From Neoscytalidium dimidiatum (Eukaryota; Ascomycota; Dothideomycetes; Botryosphaeriales; Botryosphaeriaceae): 64,000 nt of DNA. The position numbers and the translations under genes were made by a program. How positions within the stretch are numbered: the first letter of the stretch is position 1; the number at the start of each line of letters is the position of its first letter. The notes below the pieces were generated by a model that was given only the letters and a program-made list of their open reading frames with translations, searched no databases and was not told the DNA's origin. Where the stretch lies: contig CM074705.1 in assembly GCA_037367355.1 (NCBI GenBank), positions 2,418,001 to 2,482,000 of the forward strand, in the 5' to 3' direction. Of this stretch, positions 1 to 12,196 are shown in pieces.

Positions 1-695
1 TGCAAAGGCGCGCCTACGAAGAGATCGTCAAGTCGTATCCCGACGAAGATCCGTGGCATGCGTGTCTGGTTGACGAAAAGTGCGAGTACATGCGCTCCTT
101 CACCAAAGTAAGTTCTTCTTTGGTAGGAACGCGCACTCACAGACTGATGCTACGCAGGAGGTCCTCCGATACTGGTCAACGCTCAACATGTCCTTCACCC
201 GTCAGAGTGTCAAGCCCATCACCTACAACGGCGCAACCATACCGGCCGGCACACCTTTCTTCATGGTACGCCCACGCCCGGCAAATGCCTCGGCTTTCTA
301 CCTGCTGACCCTCACAGAATATGTGGGCCGCCAACCACGACCCGCAGCATTTCGACGCGCCCATGGAATTCGTGCCCGAGCGGTTCGTCGGCATCTCCGA
401 AGCTGGGGGCGGCACGCAGCACTTCGGGTATGGGGCGGGGACGCGCATGTGCGCGGGTGCGCGCCTGGCCAACCGCGAGCTCTATGTCATCTTCGTGCGC
501 ATGATCCTGGCTTTCCACATCCATGCGTCCGACGACCCGCGGAGCCATCCTGTGCTGGACACGATTGACTGCAACGCGGTTCCCACGAGCATGGTGACTC
601 AGCCGAAGCCGTTCAAGGTCAAGCTTGTGCCGAGGGATGCGGATAAGTTGAGGGGGTGGGTTGATGCCAGCTTGGAGAAGACTGCGTACTTGTAG
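1..695 (+). CDS. Cytochrome P450, C-terminal part (5' end outside window)
   Basis: Exons approximately 3..107, 158..265 and 318..695, joined by two GT-AG introns of 50 and 52 nt; the reading frame stays open across both. The visible part starts within the P450 helix region, carries the ExxR motif as EVLR at the start of exon 2, the aromatic/PERF region (FVPERF) and the heme-binding loop FGYGAGTRMCAG, whose Cys is the axial heme ligand. The stop is TAG at 693-695. The wording around the heme loop and the NRELY segment after it resembles phenylacetate 2-hydroxylase-type P450s (CYP504), which start aromatic catabolism through homogentisate; that assignment is from memory of the family and only moderately sure. 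The N-terminal anchor and substrate-recognition sites lie upstream of the window. Confidence 0.85.
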
Positions 696-1231
696 CCGCT
701 AGGATCATTAATGTAGCCTACTTTCGTCCACTATTGCATCAAAATTGGCAAATATTTGTCTCTTTGCCCATTCTACTTATGCGCGTGATGCACAATAGCG
801 GGTTGGTACGGGAGGCGAGACGGAAGGGAGACCACCGAATAGGCTCACTGCTGGTGGCTTGTGCAAAGCTTAGCAGAGGAAAGCTTATAATTGTTCTAAA
901 CTTAGTCATTCGATGATATTTAGGTTGTAGTGACCCCGCCATTCATTCGTAGCTTGCTTGAAGCGGAGTTATGCTATGTCCGTATCGATCTCTTTACCCC
1001 TCCCCAATTCGGGGAACTGTCCCCGCTCCAGAACACGGACATCACTTCCCCGCAACAAGTCTCCAAATCGTTCTCGATATCTGACTTTCGCAGAAGAAAA
1101 CATGGCTGGCGCCCTAATCTCGAGATATTTGAAATTTTCATCGAACAGCAGCCACCGTCCTGCCGATTGAACCAAAACCTTACTCCTTCCGATCGTCCCT
1201 TCAACCCGGCAAGGCCAACACCAACATCACC
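696..1231. other. Intergenic spacer between P450 and alcohol dehydrogenase
   Basis: No coding region supported. It holds the P450 3' end and the promoter and leader of the downstream dehydrogenase. Short overlapping ORFs here lack family features and a coding-like composition. Confidence 0.5.
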
Positions 1232-2419
1232 ATGCGCGCACAAGTGCTCGAAGCCTTCAACACCCCGTACTTACAACCGCCCCAATCCCACGATAAACCA
1301 GAACCACCCCAGCTAACGCCAGCAAACAGCTACGTCCTCCGCGACGTCCCGGCCCCACCCGCACCGAGCGGCCAGGACGTCCTCGTCGCCGTCGAAGCGG
1401 CGTCCTACTGCCACACGGACGCGGTCTTCGCGTCGGGCGCGATGCAGTGGCGCGCGCTCCCGCGCGTCGGCTCGCACGAGTTCGCCGGCACCGTCGTCGC
1501 CCTCGGGCCCGCGGTCCCGGCCGCGCTCGACCTCGCCGTCGGCCAGCGCGTCGGCGTGCCGGGGCGCGCGTTCCGCTGCTGCGGCGCGTGCGCCGAGTGC
1601 GTCGCCCGCAACGGCGGCGACCCGCCCGGCTACGGCGTGCACTGCCCCAAGGCGCGCAACCTGGGGCTGTCGGCCGACGGCGGCTTCCAGGAGCGCTGCC
1701 TCGTCGACGCGCGCCAGGTCGCGCCCGCGCCGCCCGGCCTGCGCGCCGTCGAGGTGGCGCCGCTGATGTGCGCCGGCCTGACGGTGTGGAGCGCGTTGGA
1801 GCGCGGCGGCGTCGCGCTGGACGGGGAGGGGAACGGGGGCGTCGCCGTCGCGGTGGCGGGGGCCGGTGGCGGGCTGGGCCACTTGGGCGTGCAGTTCGCG
1901 GCCCGGCTGGGGTGCGAGGTCGTCGCGCTGGAGGCGTCGGACCGCGCGTTGGAGCTGCTGCGGGAGGTGGTGCGCGACCTGGGGCCGGATGGGGAGAGGG
2001 TCACGGTCGTGGACGTGAGGGCGCGCGAGGCGGACGAGGTGCGGCACGCCGTGTGCGGCGCCCCGGAGGAGCCGGCGCTGGCGGGCGAGAAGGGCGTCGA
2101 TTGCGCCCTCGTGCTGCCCGAGGCGCAGCGGGCGTTTGATTACTGCATGGAGCTTTTGAGGGACCATGGGACCTGCGTCTGCGTCAGCTTTCCGAAGGAC
2201 GGCTTCCGGTTCCAGCCCGCCGATCTGGTCTTCAGGCATATCAAGATGGTGGGCGTGTTGGTGGGGAGGAATCGGCAGTTGAGGGCCATGCTCAACTTTG
2301 CTGCTACCCACGGCGTGCGGGCTAAGACGACGACGTATCCACTAGAAAGATTGAATGATCTGGTGGATGATTACCACAAGGGCGCGAGTGGGAAGCTGGT
2401 GATAGACATGGCATTGTAA
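1232..2419 (+). CDS. Zinc-dependent alcohol dehydrogenase (MDR superfamily)
   Basis: Intronless, 395 aa, ATG in a CACCATG context. It is a medium-chain NAD(P)-dependent alcohol dehydrogenase: alcohol to aldehyde or ketone, cytosolic by absence of any signal. Catalytic-zinc ligands are visible as Cys60 in the CHTD motif, His82-Glu83 (SHEFAG) and a later Cys in PLMCAGLTVW. The structural-zinc cluster is CGACAEC followed by a fourth Cys after a longer insert (HCPKA) than in yeast ADH1. The Rossmann loop GAGGGLGHLG follows, with Glu at the end of the next strand (VALEAS), which suggests NAD rather than NADP. Length is slightly above the 350 aa norm because of a Pro-rich N-terminal stretch and loop inserts. 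Third codon positions are strongly GC. Physiological substrate unknown; the neighbouring P450 may or may not be related in function. Confidence 0.88.
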   Translation: MRAQVLEAFNTPYLQPPQSHDKPEPPQLTPANSYVLRDVPAPPAPSGQDVLVAVEAASYCHTDAVFASGAMQWRALPRVGSHEFAGTVVALGPAVPAALDLAVGQRVGVPGRAFRCCGACAECVARNGGDPPGYGVHCPKARNLGLSADGGFQERCLVDARQVAPAPPGLRAVEVAPLMCAGLTVWSALERGGVALDGEGNGGVAVAVAGAGGGLGHLGVQFAARLGCEVVALEASDRALELLREVVRDLGPDGERVTVVDVRAREADEVRHAVCGAPEEPALAGEKGVDCALVLPEAQRAFDYCMELLRDHGTCVCVSFPKDGFRFQPADLVFRHIKMVGVLVGRNRQLRAMLNFAATHGVRAKTTTYPLERLNDLVDDYHKGASGKLVIDMAL

Positions 2420-3465
2420 TGTTCTGGTCGATAATTCGAATATACCTATCTCTTGCAACATCATCCTCTGAAACCATAGAAGCAGTTAAATGTCTAGCGG
2501 TCGAAGAGCACTATTTCTAGATTTCAACTCAAACACGAACAAACGAAGGCTACTATAGATGGGCCTTAACTTCTATAACCAAGCCAAAGGTATTTCTATG
2601 TGCCTTGACGGTTCGGTCATGTGTATCGGTCATACTTATGTAGCACCCGGCGAGAATGGTAATGCTATGGCAACCGTGTCAATTCATATGTGTTATCTGC
2701 AAAGCTGCAGAAGACTATACAATGTATATGAGTCCGGGCAAGATAATTTAAGCGTTGTGTTAAAGCGAACGTGATGCCGGATTTTCCAGTTCTGTATGAG
2801 CCGAGAATCACCCCCTCCCAACATTCCTGAGGCTGCACAATTAATACAAATTGAAGGTTATGCTTGCACATAGAGTGTTGTACAGGACGTCCCGCGCCTA
2901 TTTAGTGCAACCATGTCACATTTTGCAATTGGGAAATGGCCTCAACATGGTTAGGTAGGCATCAATGCCAAAGACTCACAAGCCCCGCGATTCGTAACAT
3001 TCAATTTCAGTATGGCCCGTGCAAAGCACACTGTGCGGTTTCGGTTGCACAGGGTGACAATATTACACAGAAGGCTAAAGGAATGATATGTGTAGGCTGC
3101 AGGGTCAAAGCAATGCTTTGAAGTTGAACAGGATCAAACCCGCGCACTTGCAAAATTCCTTTCTGAGCGGTATGAACACGCGCCAGACGGACCTCTAGAG
3201 TAACATTGATCATCTATCACACTAATCTCCAATTTCATTGACCACTGGAGGGATTTTAATCAGAATTGTTGGACAAATTCCAGCATTAGGCAGCAGCGCA
3301 GAGCGTCGCACAAAAGGCACCGGTGGTTATCACACGCGCAATCCATTGATTTACAGCTACGTCACATTTCAGTCAACGATACCTTAAATTAAGTACAAAT
3401 CAGCAAGAACATATCTCAGCCTCCACTTGTCACGAATCCAAGATTCTTTCGTTGACCCGAACAAA
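2420..3465. other. Intergenic spacer
   Basis: AT-richer sequence with no ORF that looks coding. It contains the 3' end of the dehydrogenase and the promoter of the membrane protein gene beginning at 3466. Confidence 0.5.
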
Positions 3466-5734
3466 ATGAATGCGCTCCCATCTGACCGCAACACAACAGA
3501 CTACTACGATGTCTACTTGGGTATCTGGACCAATTGGTCACACGGCCGAATATTCGGCTCTACGATAACGCTGAACCGTAGGGATGGTACCTTACTTGTA
3601 GCTTTTATTGCCTTTTTTGTTACGATCGTGGGGACGTCTTTCTGGAGAATCGCCTGCTTCTTTTTCCATCATTACTACTCCACAGAAGCACCAAGAGACG
3701 GCCTCTACCACCAGCGGCAGGCGGTACTGCGTAATTCTGCGAACGGGACAAGTGCCTTGGGCGGCTTTCTGCAGATCCTCTGGGCATGGGCAAAGTTGGA
3801 TAAAACGAGGCGCGTATACCTACAAATATGTCCTCTCATCGCTTTTACGACATGCATCCTGTTGGCTTTTGCTGCAGCCAGTGGCTTCTCCTCAAGCGTC
3901 TCAACGGCAATGGGGAGCGAGGTCCTGCTCACTGGCTCCCATTGTGGGATCATAGGAGGTCCGGCCACCAACGACACAGAGTATGGTGTCGTCTATCCAT
4001 ATCTGTCGCAGTTGGCAGCCAAAGTCTCAATCTACAGACAACAGTGCTATTCAAATGCGCCAAATCCAGAGGATTGTCACACTTATATCAAGGAACGGCT
4101 GCCGATGGAAATTGACCGCAACGCAAATTGCCCCTTTCAGACCGAGTTGTGCCGAAGCAAGAACCAAAACATTCGGATTGATTCAGGTCTCATCGATTCA
4201 CATTACGACCTCGGTCACAATACTCCACCCGAGGAAAGATTCCAGTCCAGAACTGTTCTGCACTGTAGTCCCTTGAACACAACCAGTTACGAAATTGGAT
4301 ACGATTATTCCGACGATGTTGTTCGAAACCACTACGTCCGATACTTCCTGGGAAATACCGCCACCCATAATCATACATTCCAGCATGCGAAGTCCTCCAT
4401 GCCGGAATTTATTGACGAAAAGATGAGTAGTGCATTCGCAGACTACGATATTGAGTACGTAATGACAGGGAAAGCGCTAAGAATAATTATCTGACTACGC
4501 GTAGCGGACTGACAGCATTCTACCTGAACGGATCGTACGACAATTTCATGTCTAGCTTTGTCCCTATGCCTGACCTCTACATCGCTGACACAGACATTTC
4601 TTTATTCTTTCTCGGCACGAACAAAGTCGTCTTCACTGAGGAGACAACCGACGACTGGTACTCTGCACGCAGCTACTTGAATGTCAGCTTAAACATGCCG
4701 TCTGTGGGCTTTCCATTCGTGAAGCAGGGGCTCTACTACCAAGATAGAGCTGCATCCGTGCTTGGGTGCAGATCTCAAAGCCAATGGTGCAATCTGAATC
4801 TCAATCCCGAGAAACGATGCACACCTCTCAAATCGTTGTATAACGCGTTCTACGCGTTTGAGGCACTTGCAAGAAACGAAAAAGAAGTCCAACTTGCCAA
4901 CTGGCTGGCACAAATACAATCAACATACTTCTCCTCAGTGCAAGACATTATCAACGCCCTTGGAATCTTATCTTTGACGGCAAGAGATGGCCTACGACAA
5001 GGAGTTCAGGGTCCATTGGCTAGCAATCAGTGGCAACAAGATGTCGAGAATTGGTTCTCGATGCTCCTCGCTGGATGGCAACAGCAATATGTAGAGGTAG
5101 CTACTGGGCCGTCGGACCCGAGAGTTCGTGTAGATTCTACTCGTTATAATGGCGTTGGAGACAGCTATTGCAAAGCTCAGGTTCGTTCCACATTCTCACC
5201 CAATATCTGTGCAGGGAAAACCATGTGCTGATCACCGCTGCTGCAAAGAAAATACGCAGCACTGCTTACGCCAACTTTTCGACCTTTGGAGTCTGCATCG
5301 TCTTCGGTGTTGGGAGCATTATTATCATCACATCCTACGCTCTTGAGCCTATCCTAGCCTGGTACCAGAAGCGCCGGATGCTGGACCAATACTCACGTCT
5401 CGAGTGGAACACGAATGAAGTCTTACAGCTACAGCGTCTTGCACATGAAGAACTCGGGCTGGGGACGTGGAAGAGATGTGACTGCGCGGTTCCCATCACG
5501 GAGCGTCCCGGAGAATACCTAGGCATGCTGGATATACAAAATCTCAAGCATCCTTGCTTGAAGGCACCACCACCTACTTTGGAGGAAATTGCAGCCAGGG
5601 AAGAAACTTGTGCCGGGTCGGAGGACGAAGTTAAAACTTTGCGACCTGCGGAGGTCATGGCATCACCACCGGGAGCTGGGTTATCTTCAGAAGCTTTACA
5701 AGGCGTTAATGAGACTTCCATCCATGAGGTCTAA
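3466..5734 (+). CDS. Large fungal membrane protein of unknown function
   Basis: Exons 3466..4454, 4505..5180 and 5249..5734 (716 aa). Intron 1 has donor GTACGT and acceptor GCGTAG; intron 2 runs from GTTCGT to GCAAAG and restores frame into QKIRSTAY. A longer upstream ORF starts with TTG, so the first ATG at 3466 is taken. Two N-terminal membrane segments (about residues 40-60, LLVAFIAFFVTIVG, and 115-140, ICPLIAFTTCILLAF) precede a long Cys- and N-glycosylation-site-rich loop, then a C-terminal membrane segment (VCIVFGVGSIIIITSY) and a cytoplasmic tail containing LEWNTNEVLQLQRLAHEELG. This two-plus-one membrane layout matches a widespread uncharacterised Pezizomycotina family; no function is known to me. 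A decayed paralogue lies at 33270-35290 on the minus strand. Confidence 0.8.
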
Positions 5735-7748
5735 GCCGGGGTAGCTCTTTTGGTTTTTTTTTTTTTTTTCCCCTCTTCCTGTAATTCTCTTCTCCTCTCT
5801 TTTTCCTTTCATATTCTTGCAAGAAGTGAGGCGGTCACGCGGATTGTGCCATGGTGATTCGATGCCATAAGGGCTGTAATCCTTTGCAGCACGGTGTATC
5901 ATCTTTCAGTATGGTTGAGATGATTAGATTCTACATTTTAAATTTCTTTTGCACAGGATCTTCGACTCTTACCGAAGTTGTAGCGGAGTTTCCTCACTTC
6001 TCCCGATCTTCTACCGAGCTTTGCGTATTGTCAAATACCAAAGTCGTGTTAGCTCGTCTTATTCATTCACTGTACTGCCCACAACAACTACGGCATGAGT
6101 AATAACATCTGGAAATCAGAGACACTGGCCAAGTAACTTCACGCAGCCTACTTTCATGGTCATCCCAAAGCCCATATTGCTTCCAACTTTACTCTGAGCT
6201 AAGCACATTCTGGTGGAATAGCTCTCCATTTCTCATTCCGTGCCGCTTATCTTAATTGCTGAATTAGTGTGTCCGACGGATAGGCTTTGAGGGGTTTCCC
6301 TGCCTCTTCTACTCTCGTGCTGATCATAAGACCTGGGAGCTCGGGCAGGTCGTCTGCCAAATCAGACGCTGATTTTCAGTGATAGCGTGAAGATACCAGT
6401 TGGAGTTAGCGAGGAGTGCAAATGACATGTGCGAGAAGTATAAAGCACTGCAGCTGCTAAGAGAGCACGATGGGATTTACGCCCGGATGAAAGGGAGTTG
6501 CAAGTCCGCGGTTCCGTGCTGCCGATCTCAATAGAAAGCGAGCTGGTGTCGCGAGCCAAGCAGAAAAGATCGCAGAGATCGGTCGCAGCCGAATGGCATT
6601 GCCGAAACGTAGCAACGTCCCTTGGGATAGTCGAAACCGTAGCTCGGTGGCTGCTGAAGACTGCGCATGTTTCGATTGGCTTGGGGAAGATTTGCCGTGC
6701 GAATGGGTTTTTAAGTGCAGAGACGATTCTCGGCCCTATTGCAGCTGTCGGCTTGTTTTCCTGACGGCCGGTGCGGCACACTTTCCGAGTGCGTAGGAAG
6801 ATCGGCAGAGCGTTCAGCCCTATTTTAGTTTCGATACCAAAGGCGCGGCTTCACTTCCATTCTGGACAAGCTGCCGCACTGCATCCACGCCCGCGGGATA
6901 CGTTCACGGTACGGAGCACAGCGGACGAGAGCTTATCCTTTTGACACATGAACACCTCGAGTGTGCTTTACTCGGTAGCGGTGTGACAGGGACGCAGAAG
7001 AGAGAATAGGCAGAAGTGCTCATCTCACCCCTTTTCGCATGACATCGATGTAGCTCGACATGAAAACCGCACGAACTACGCAATCACCGGTGGAGCTCTT
7101 CAGGATGTAGAGCGGGAATAACATGAGAACCAATTTCTCTCCGCACCACCTCCGCACCACCAGGCGATGTCGTCTATCGAAACGAGCACGTCACCCTTCG
7201 AACAAAGCTTGTACTCCATATCTGAGTGTGCTTTACATGTTCGTGATGCTTTCTAAAACTCTCGTCTCCCTTCCTTCTCCATGTGTCTATTCGGTGGGCC
7301 CGCTTAAGGAGCTGTTGTGGCGCCGCGGGAAACCACACGCCGCTAAATTAGCTTGACATTCCGACACTTGCCAGCCCCTGCTTGAGAAATCCTTCATTAC
7401 GCAAACTCTCCGCGCAAGGGTCTCGCACAGGGCACATTTCCGAGACTGCACATCCTTGAAGTTAGTTCGGTAAAGCTTTGACCGATTTATTGATTGTCGC
7501 ATCACACGTGGTGTGGATCAACTGCAGATCGTAACACGTGCTTTTCCAAGCGGAGTCCCAGATCCAGTATAGTCAAAGGTAATAGCGTGCACCGAAGACC
7601 GTTCTAAGCCAAAAAGCTCCTATACCGGGCATACTAAAGGACCGCAACTTCCGGCCTCTTTACAAATGCTTCTTTGGCCTCCTTTGCAATTGAACGACAC
7701 CACTATATTCAGGGCTAACCCATCAACCTCCGTCTATAAGTCGTCGCC
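5735..7748. other. Gene-free stretch
   Basis: About 2 kb with a 17-nt T run near 5755 just after the upstream stop. Several short ORFs on both strands (for example around 6498-6764 and 7123-7356) have no recognisable motif, splice structure or composition bias. Nothing else supported. Confidence 0.45.
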
Positions 7749-9175
7749 ATGCCTGGCGGCGTGGTGCCTCCGCTGGAACTGTTACTCCAATGGCAGACTG
7801 ACGCATATCCACACGGCATCCGGGCTCCGCCGACCCTGACCATCATCAGCGTCGTTTTTACAGTATTCGCTTTGGCAACCACAGTCGCCAGGATATACGA
7901 CCGTGCTGTGGTCAGGCGGAATGCTGGTGTAGACGATGTCCTCGTTACAGTAGCTTTGGTTGGTTCCGGACTATGTCGCATAAGCAAAGCAGAGCGCTTA
8001 CTCTTGATTTCAGATTCCGCAAATAGGACTTTGTGTCGCAACCTGTCTCGGTAAGGCTAAATCACGCTAGGTCTTTCCAAAGAATGCTTGTTGACGTATA
8101 GCTTCCCTGCCGCAGCTGAACAGCTGTATGGATTCGACCGCCACGCCTGGGACATTACGCCCGACCTGGCGCCCCTCAGCAGAAAGGTCCCCCCACCTCC
8201 CCAAAACTCCGCCTGAATCCACCACTCGTTCCTAACCAAGACTGCGCAGATCACGCTTTCCACCTCCATCCTCTACATGTTCAGCACCAGCACGACCAAG
8301 ATCTCGATCCTCTGCTTCTACCGGCGCGTCGGCAAGATCCGCACGTGGTTCAAATGGACCATCTGGGCCAACATGGCCTTCATCGGCGGCTACGCCGTCA
8401 CCTTCGTCGTCGCGCTGCCGCTGGAGTGCCGGCCCGTGTCGGCGTACTGGAACAAGGTCGACCCGGCGTGGGCGGCGGCGCACGCGTACTACGCGTGCAT
8501 CGACGAGGGCGCCGGCAACGTCGCGGCCGGGGCCATCAGCGCCCTGCAGGACCTGGTCGCGTGCGTGCTGCCGATGGCCATCTTCTGGGACCTGCGCATC
8601 TCGACGCGCGCGAAGCTCGCGCTGGCCGCCGTCTTCGGCCTCGGCCTGCTCACCTGCGCGTGCGGCGCGCTGCGGACGGCCCTGCTGCACCGCGTCTTCT
8701 TCGCCACCTACGACACCACCTGGGCCGCGCGCTCGGCCTTCGCCGTGACCGTCGTCGAGTCCTCGCTCGGCCTCGTCTGCGCGTCCATCCCCGCGCTCAA
8801 GAGCAGCCTGCACCGCCTGTTTGCCGCGTGTGTCTCGTCGTCGTCGTCGACAGTGGGCAGGAAGAGTAGGCGGCTGAGTCGCGCGTTTGCGAATCCGTTC
8901 TTCCGCAGCTATCAGCGCAACTCGCAGGCGTATGTCATCAATCCCGGCGTGTCGGGGGGCAGCGGTGAGACGGGCGATGGGTCCGCGGCGAGGCAGAGCA
9001 CGTATATTGGTAAGTGTATCCCGGGGGGGTTTTTCGTATGTGTGGGGTGGCGTGCTGATTGTGGCGGAAAGATACCCGGAGCTCTCGTACTTTGGAATCG
9101 AACAGGAAGTCTTTGCCGCCCAAGAGCGCGTCGGAGCTGGAGCTGAGTCCGACGGTTAAACATGAGGATGTTTGA
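7749..9175 (+). CDS. Pth11-like seven-transmembrane receptor (fungal rhodopsin-type domain)
   Basis: Five exons: 7749..7958, 8014..8050, 8116..8186, 8250..9009, 9072..9175, giving 393 aa. Exon 2 is only 37 nt. Donors GTAAGG (8051) and GTAAGT (9010) are strong; the ends of exons 1 and 3 are less certain (alternatives 7949 for exon 1, 8241 for the start of exon 4). The protein has the family's usual layout: short outer N-terminus, seven hydrophobic segments, the DD motif after TM2 (VDDVLV), the signature TTKISILCFYRR in the middle, and the family-typical end SSLGLVCASIPALKSSL. A Ser-rich cytoplasmic tail follows, typical of phosphorylated receptor tails. Such proteins sit in the plasma membrane; relatives sense surface or host cues. 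There is no CFEM domain. Ligand unknown. Confidence 0.82.
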
Positions 9176-9735
9176 GCGGGTTGGTTCCCGAAGCAGCCGT
9201 TGGACGCATGGAGGCACATTTCGGTGCAAAGGACTCATCGGAAGGATGAACAGCCCCTTCCCTCGCCACTTCCCAGCGCCATTGAACGCGGGAGCCGCAG
9301 ATCCGCGCACAGCGTTCCGGCTCCTTTCTCGCGAAATCCGGAATGGATCATGTTGCGAGACTTTTAGGTCTTGGCTAAAATGCGAACTGGCCTGATTGAG
9401 GAGAAGGCGAGAATAATGCGGCCTTTACGACACCGCTCGCTGAAAAAGCCGAAAGGCTTTATCTGCCAATGTTTGCGAGTTCATGACAAGGAGTAGGGGT
9501 AAGAAGAGAACAGGATAGTGATGAAAGGGCCACGTAAGGTATTCCTCCGACCATACAGGAGCAGCTGGAAGTGCTGTAATTGATTACGTGGGCGGGTTTA
9601 TATGTGGAATTGCTGTATTGCACGAGCACTCAGCACCGGGGACAATGCCTTTGCTATTGAAACAAGCACATAACGCAAATCATTTGGGTATATACGTACA
9701 TAAGGGGGTTTTAATCATCAGAGGCGCGATGCCTC
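9176..9735. other. Intergenic spacer between convergent genes
   Basis: Spacer between the receptor gene and the minus-strand gene ending at 9736. No coding signal seen. Confidence 0.45.
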
Positions 9736-11061
9736 TCAAAGCCAACCAATATATCTACACAACCACCACAGCCACAAGAGTATACTGGACAAGTGACAAG
9801 CGAAAGAATCCACTGCCGTGCACCGATCTCTGCATCTGTCAATCATCCCTTTCCCAGCGTGTCCACCCCCGAAAGGCCCAGACATTTCCGCACACCGCCA
9901 ACTGGACGCCGAGCACCCACCCTCATCCAGCTGCGGTGCCGTCCACGCTGCGTCCTGTGCCACTCGCTCAATCAACTGCACCTGTTTGATAGTCACATCT
10001 CCAGCAGTCGCGCTGTCTTGTGATCGTTTGTTGTCCAGCGTGATATTGATGATGTGCTGTGTTGGGCCGTCAAGCAGGATGCGTGGGAAGCCGGGGTGAT
10101 GGCGGTCCGGTGCAAAACGGGCACCCACGATGTCCAGCGCGACGGATGACGTTGAGTTGCTATCATAATCATCTTGGCCCTGGAAGCTTGAAGACGCGTT
10201 TGTTTTCAGGTTGAGAGCATGAGCGCCTTGGAAGGCTTTCGAGGCCCAAAGGTCGGAAATATTGGCGTGCGTGTAGAGGGCTTGGGTGGCGGAGATTCGT
10301 AGCGGTGTTGTATTATCATCAAAGGAGACGAAAGGAAAGGAGTTCAGAGACAGATTTTCGTCGCGTGAAGAGAGATCGAAGCGGAGGGCGAACGACGTGG
10401 CGTTGTTGTATTCTGCGGAGAAAGTGTAAGAGGTTTGGTCCCAGGCGTAGAGGGGATAGCCGGGGGTAGGGAGGAGCACAATGACGGAGCGGCTGTCCGG
10501 AGACCAGTGGATCAGATTATCGGCGAGGACAATGTTGGTGAAATTTTGATGGATAGCTTGGGCGCTCTTGTGTAATGCTTGATCGTGGATGGCGCTTTCA
10601 ACGAGATCTTGTAGCGCCATGTTGATTTGACTTTTTCGGATGGCTGCACCGGATATGTATGCCATTGTTTCCAGATGCTGCAGGTCTCGTCGAATATTCT
10701 TGATGGCGGTCTTCGATGTCCGAGGCTGAGTCATGAAACCCGAGAGGCTCCACGCGATACGGCTGCTGATGCTCGAGAGCTCGTGCAGAGCTACAGTTTC
10801 TGCTGCCGCATCATAATCGGTTTTCGAGGAAAGGATTGACATTTTGCGGCGAGAATAGGTAGTAGAGCAAAAGGAAATAAGTAAAACAAAGAGTCGGGAA
10901 TAACCGTGGGGCTTCAAGGGATGCGGGACAACGGCATTTAATCGACATGCCGTTTGTGTGGGGGCCGTTGGATCCCCGGAAAGGAGCGCCTTGGCGGGGG
11001 CTAAAGGATGTGTTGGTACACGAATATAGACCGGGGGATGCCAAAAACGGAAGTAGATCAT
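9736..11061 (-). CDS. Hypothetical glycoprotein-like protein
   Basis: A single 441-aa ORF from ATG at 11061; an internal ATG at 10842 (MSILSSK) would give 368 aa and may be the real start. Between them lies a hydrophobic stretch (YSRLFVLLISFCS) that could act as a membrane anchor if the long form is made. The body carries many N-glycosylation sequons (NFT, NAT, NLS, NTT, NIS, NST, NIT), and the extreme C-terminus is hydrophobic and Trp-rich (SSILLWLWWLCRYIGWL), possibly a tail anchor or GPI-like signal. I do not recognise a domain. The long open frame and moderate codon bias support coding; the function is unknown. Confidence 0.45.
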   Translation of the reverse strand: MIYFRFWHPPVYIRVPTHPLAPAKALLSGDPTAPTQTACRLNAVVPHPLKPHGYSRLFVLLISFCSTTYSRRKMSILSSKTDYDAAAETVALHELSSISSRIAWSLSGFMTQPRTSKTAIKNIRRDLQHLETMAYISGAAIRKSQINMALQDLVESAIHDQALHKSAQAIHQNFTNIVLADNLIHWSPDSRSVIVLLPTPGYPLYAWDQTSYTFSAEYNNATSFALRFDLSSRDENLSLNSFPFVSFDDNTTPLRISATQALYTHANISDLWASKAFQGAHALNLKTNASSSFQGQDDYDSNSTSSVALDIVGARFAPDRHHPGFPRILLDGPTQHIINITLDNKRSQDSATAGDVTIKQVQLIERVAQDAAWTAPQLDEGGCSASSWRCAEMSGPFGGGHAGKGMIDRCRDRCTAVDSFACHLSSILLWLWWLCRYIGWL

Positions 11062-11708
11062 GCGAGACTCTACCCGTTGATTCGTTGGTCCCTGAAGGAA
11101 ACGACGGTAGTATTAATGGGACCAACAGTCGCTGGGATTCCCCCTTCTACCGTCATTTTATTCAATGCCCGATACAGCAAGGGAGCGCACAAGTGGCCAG
11201 ATTCTTCAGCTGCAAAATCCTGTCGATACCCGAATAATCAGAAAACCTTGACATTTTGAAAAATGGAATCCGCCTGCACTGATGATACCTTAAGTATTGC
11301 AACGCAAGCCGAGCGAGGATTGACGTATACTGCGAAGATGCCTATGGATGTCTACAACGAGATAAGTTCCGGTAGTATATCGGTGCACCAGAGCGATCGA
11401 GTTTTACCATGATCTTTACTCCATGCTTCTCTTAGGCATATCCCCGCCTGTTCCCCAAATGGAAATCCGCAGGCATCGGACGCTACCGACGACTAACCCG
11501 ACTTGGTAACACTAGAGGTCTGCAACGGTGCACTAGCTTCTCAAACCACCTTCTCCCGTGGTTGACATGCCCAAACCATCTAAATAATCGATAATGATCA
11601 CTTGACTTTAAGAAAGCTCATATTTAATCTAACTATGGGCTCTGGTGTCCCCAGAGTCTCTTTTCCGCCAAGGCTTCGACAGAAAGTGCCATTCGTTGAC
11701 AGAAGAAC
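11062..11708. other. Intergenic spacer between divergent genes
   Basis: Upstream regions of the minus-strand gene (11061) and of the plus-strand surface protein (11709). No ORF supported. Confidence 0.45.
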
Positions 11709-12155
11709 ATGCTCTACAGTCTCTCGTTTATTTTCTCGATTGCATTCTTTCTCACTCGAGGCACTGCATTACAGGAGTACTGGAATACACCTTCTGTTGG
11801 AACTTCCGACCAATCTCCCACTCAGGACGACTTACTGCCACGACCAACCAAGCTTGCCCCGCATGGGGATCCCGCACCAGTAACCACTTTCTTCCCTGAT
11901 ACTTCAACAACAGAAAATCAGTTTGGCCTTCCAACTCTCCATTCAGTACTCCTACCCGCCACCGGCTGGCCTCTCATTGACTCCTCGATCCCCACCAGCT
12001 TCATCACCTCCATCTCCAGCTCTACAACCACCACCTGGACCGCGCTCTCCACTTCCGCACCCACCACCATTACCACCACCTCCTCCACACCCTCCACAGC
12101 ATCAACACCCTCCCTAACAACGACTAGCACAACAACCACAATAACCTTATCCTCC

Positions 12156-12196
<41 letters not shown>

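Noticed and set aside
1313..2311. Minus-strand 332-codon frame opposite the alcohol dehydrogenase
   Set aside because: Low-complexity Arg/Ala/Gly composition; the sense strand carries all MDR motifs.
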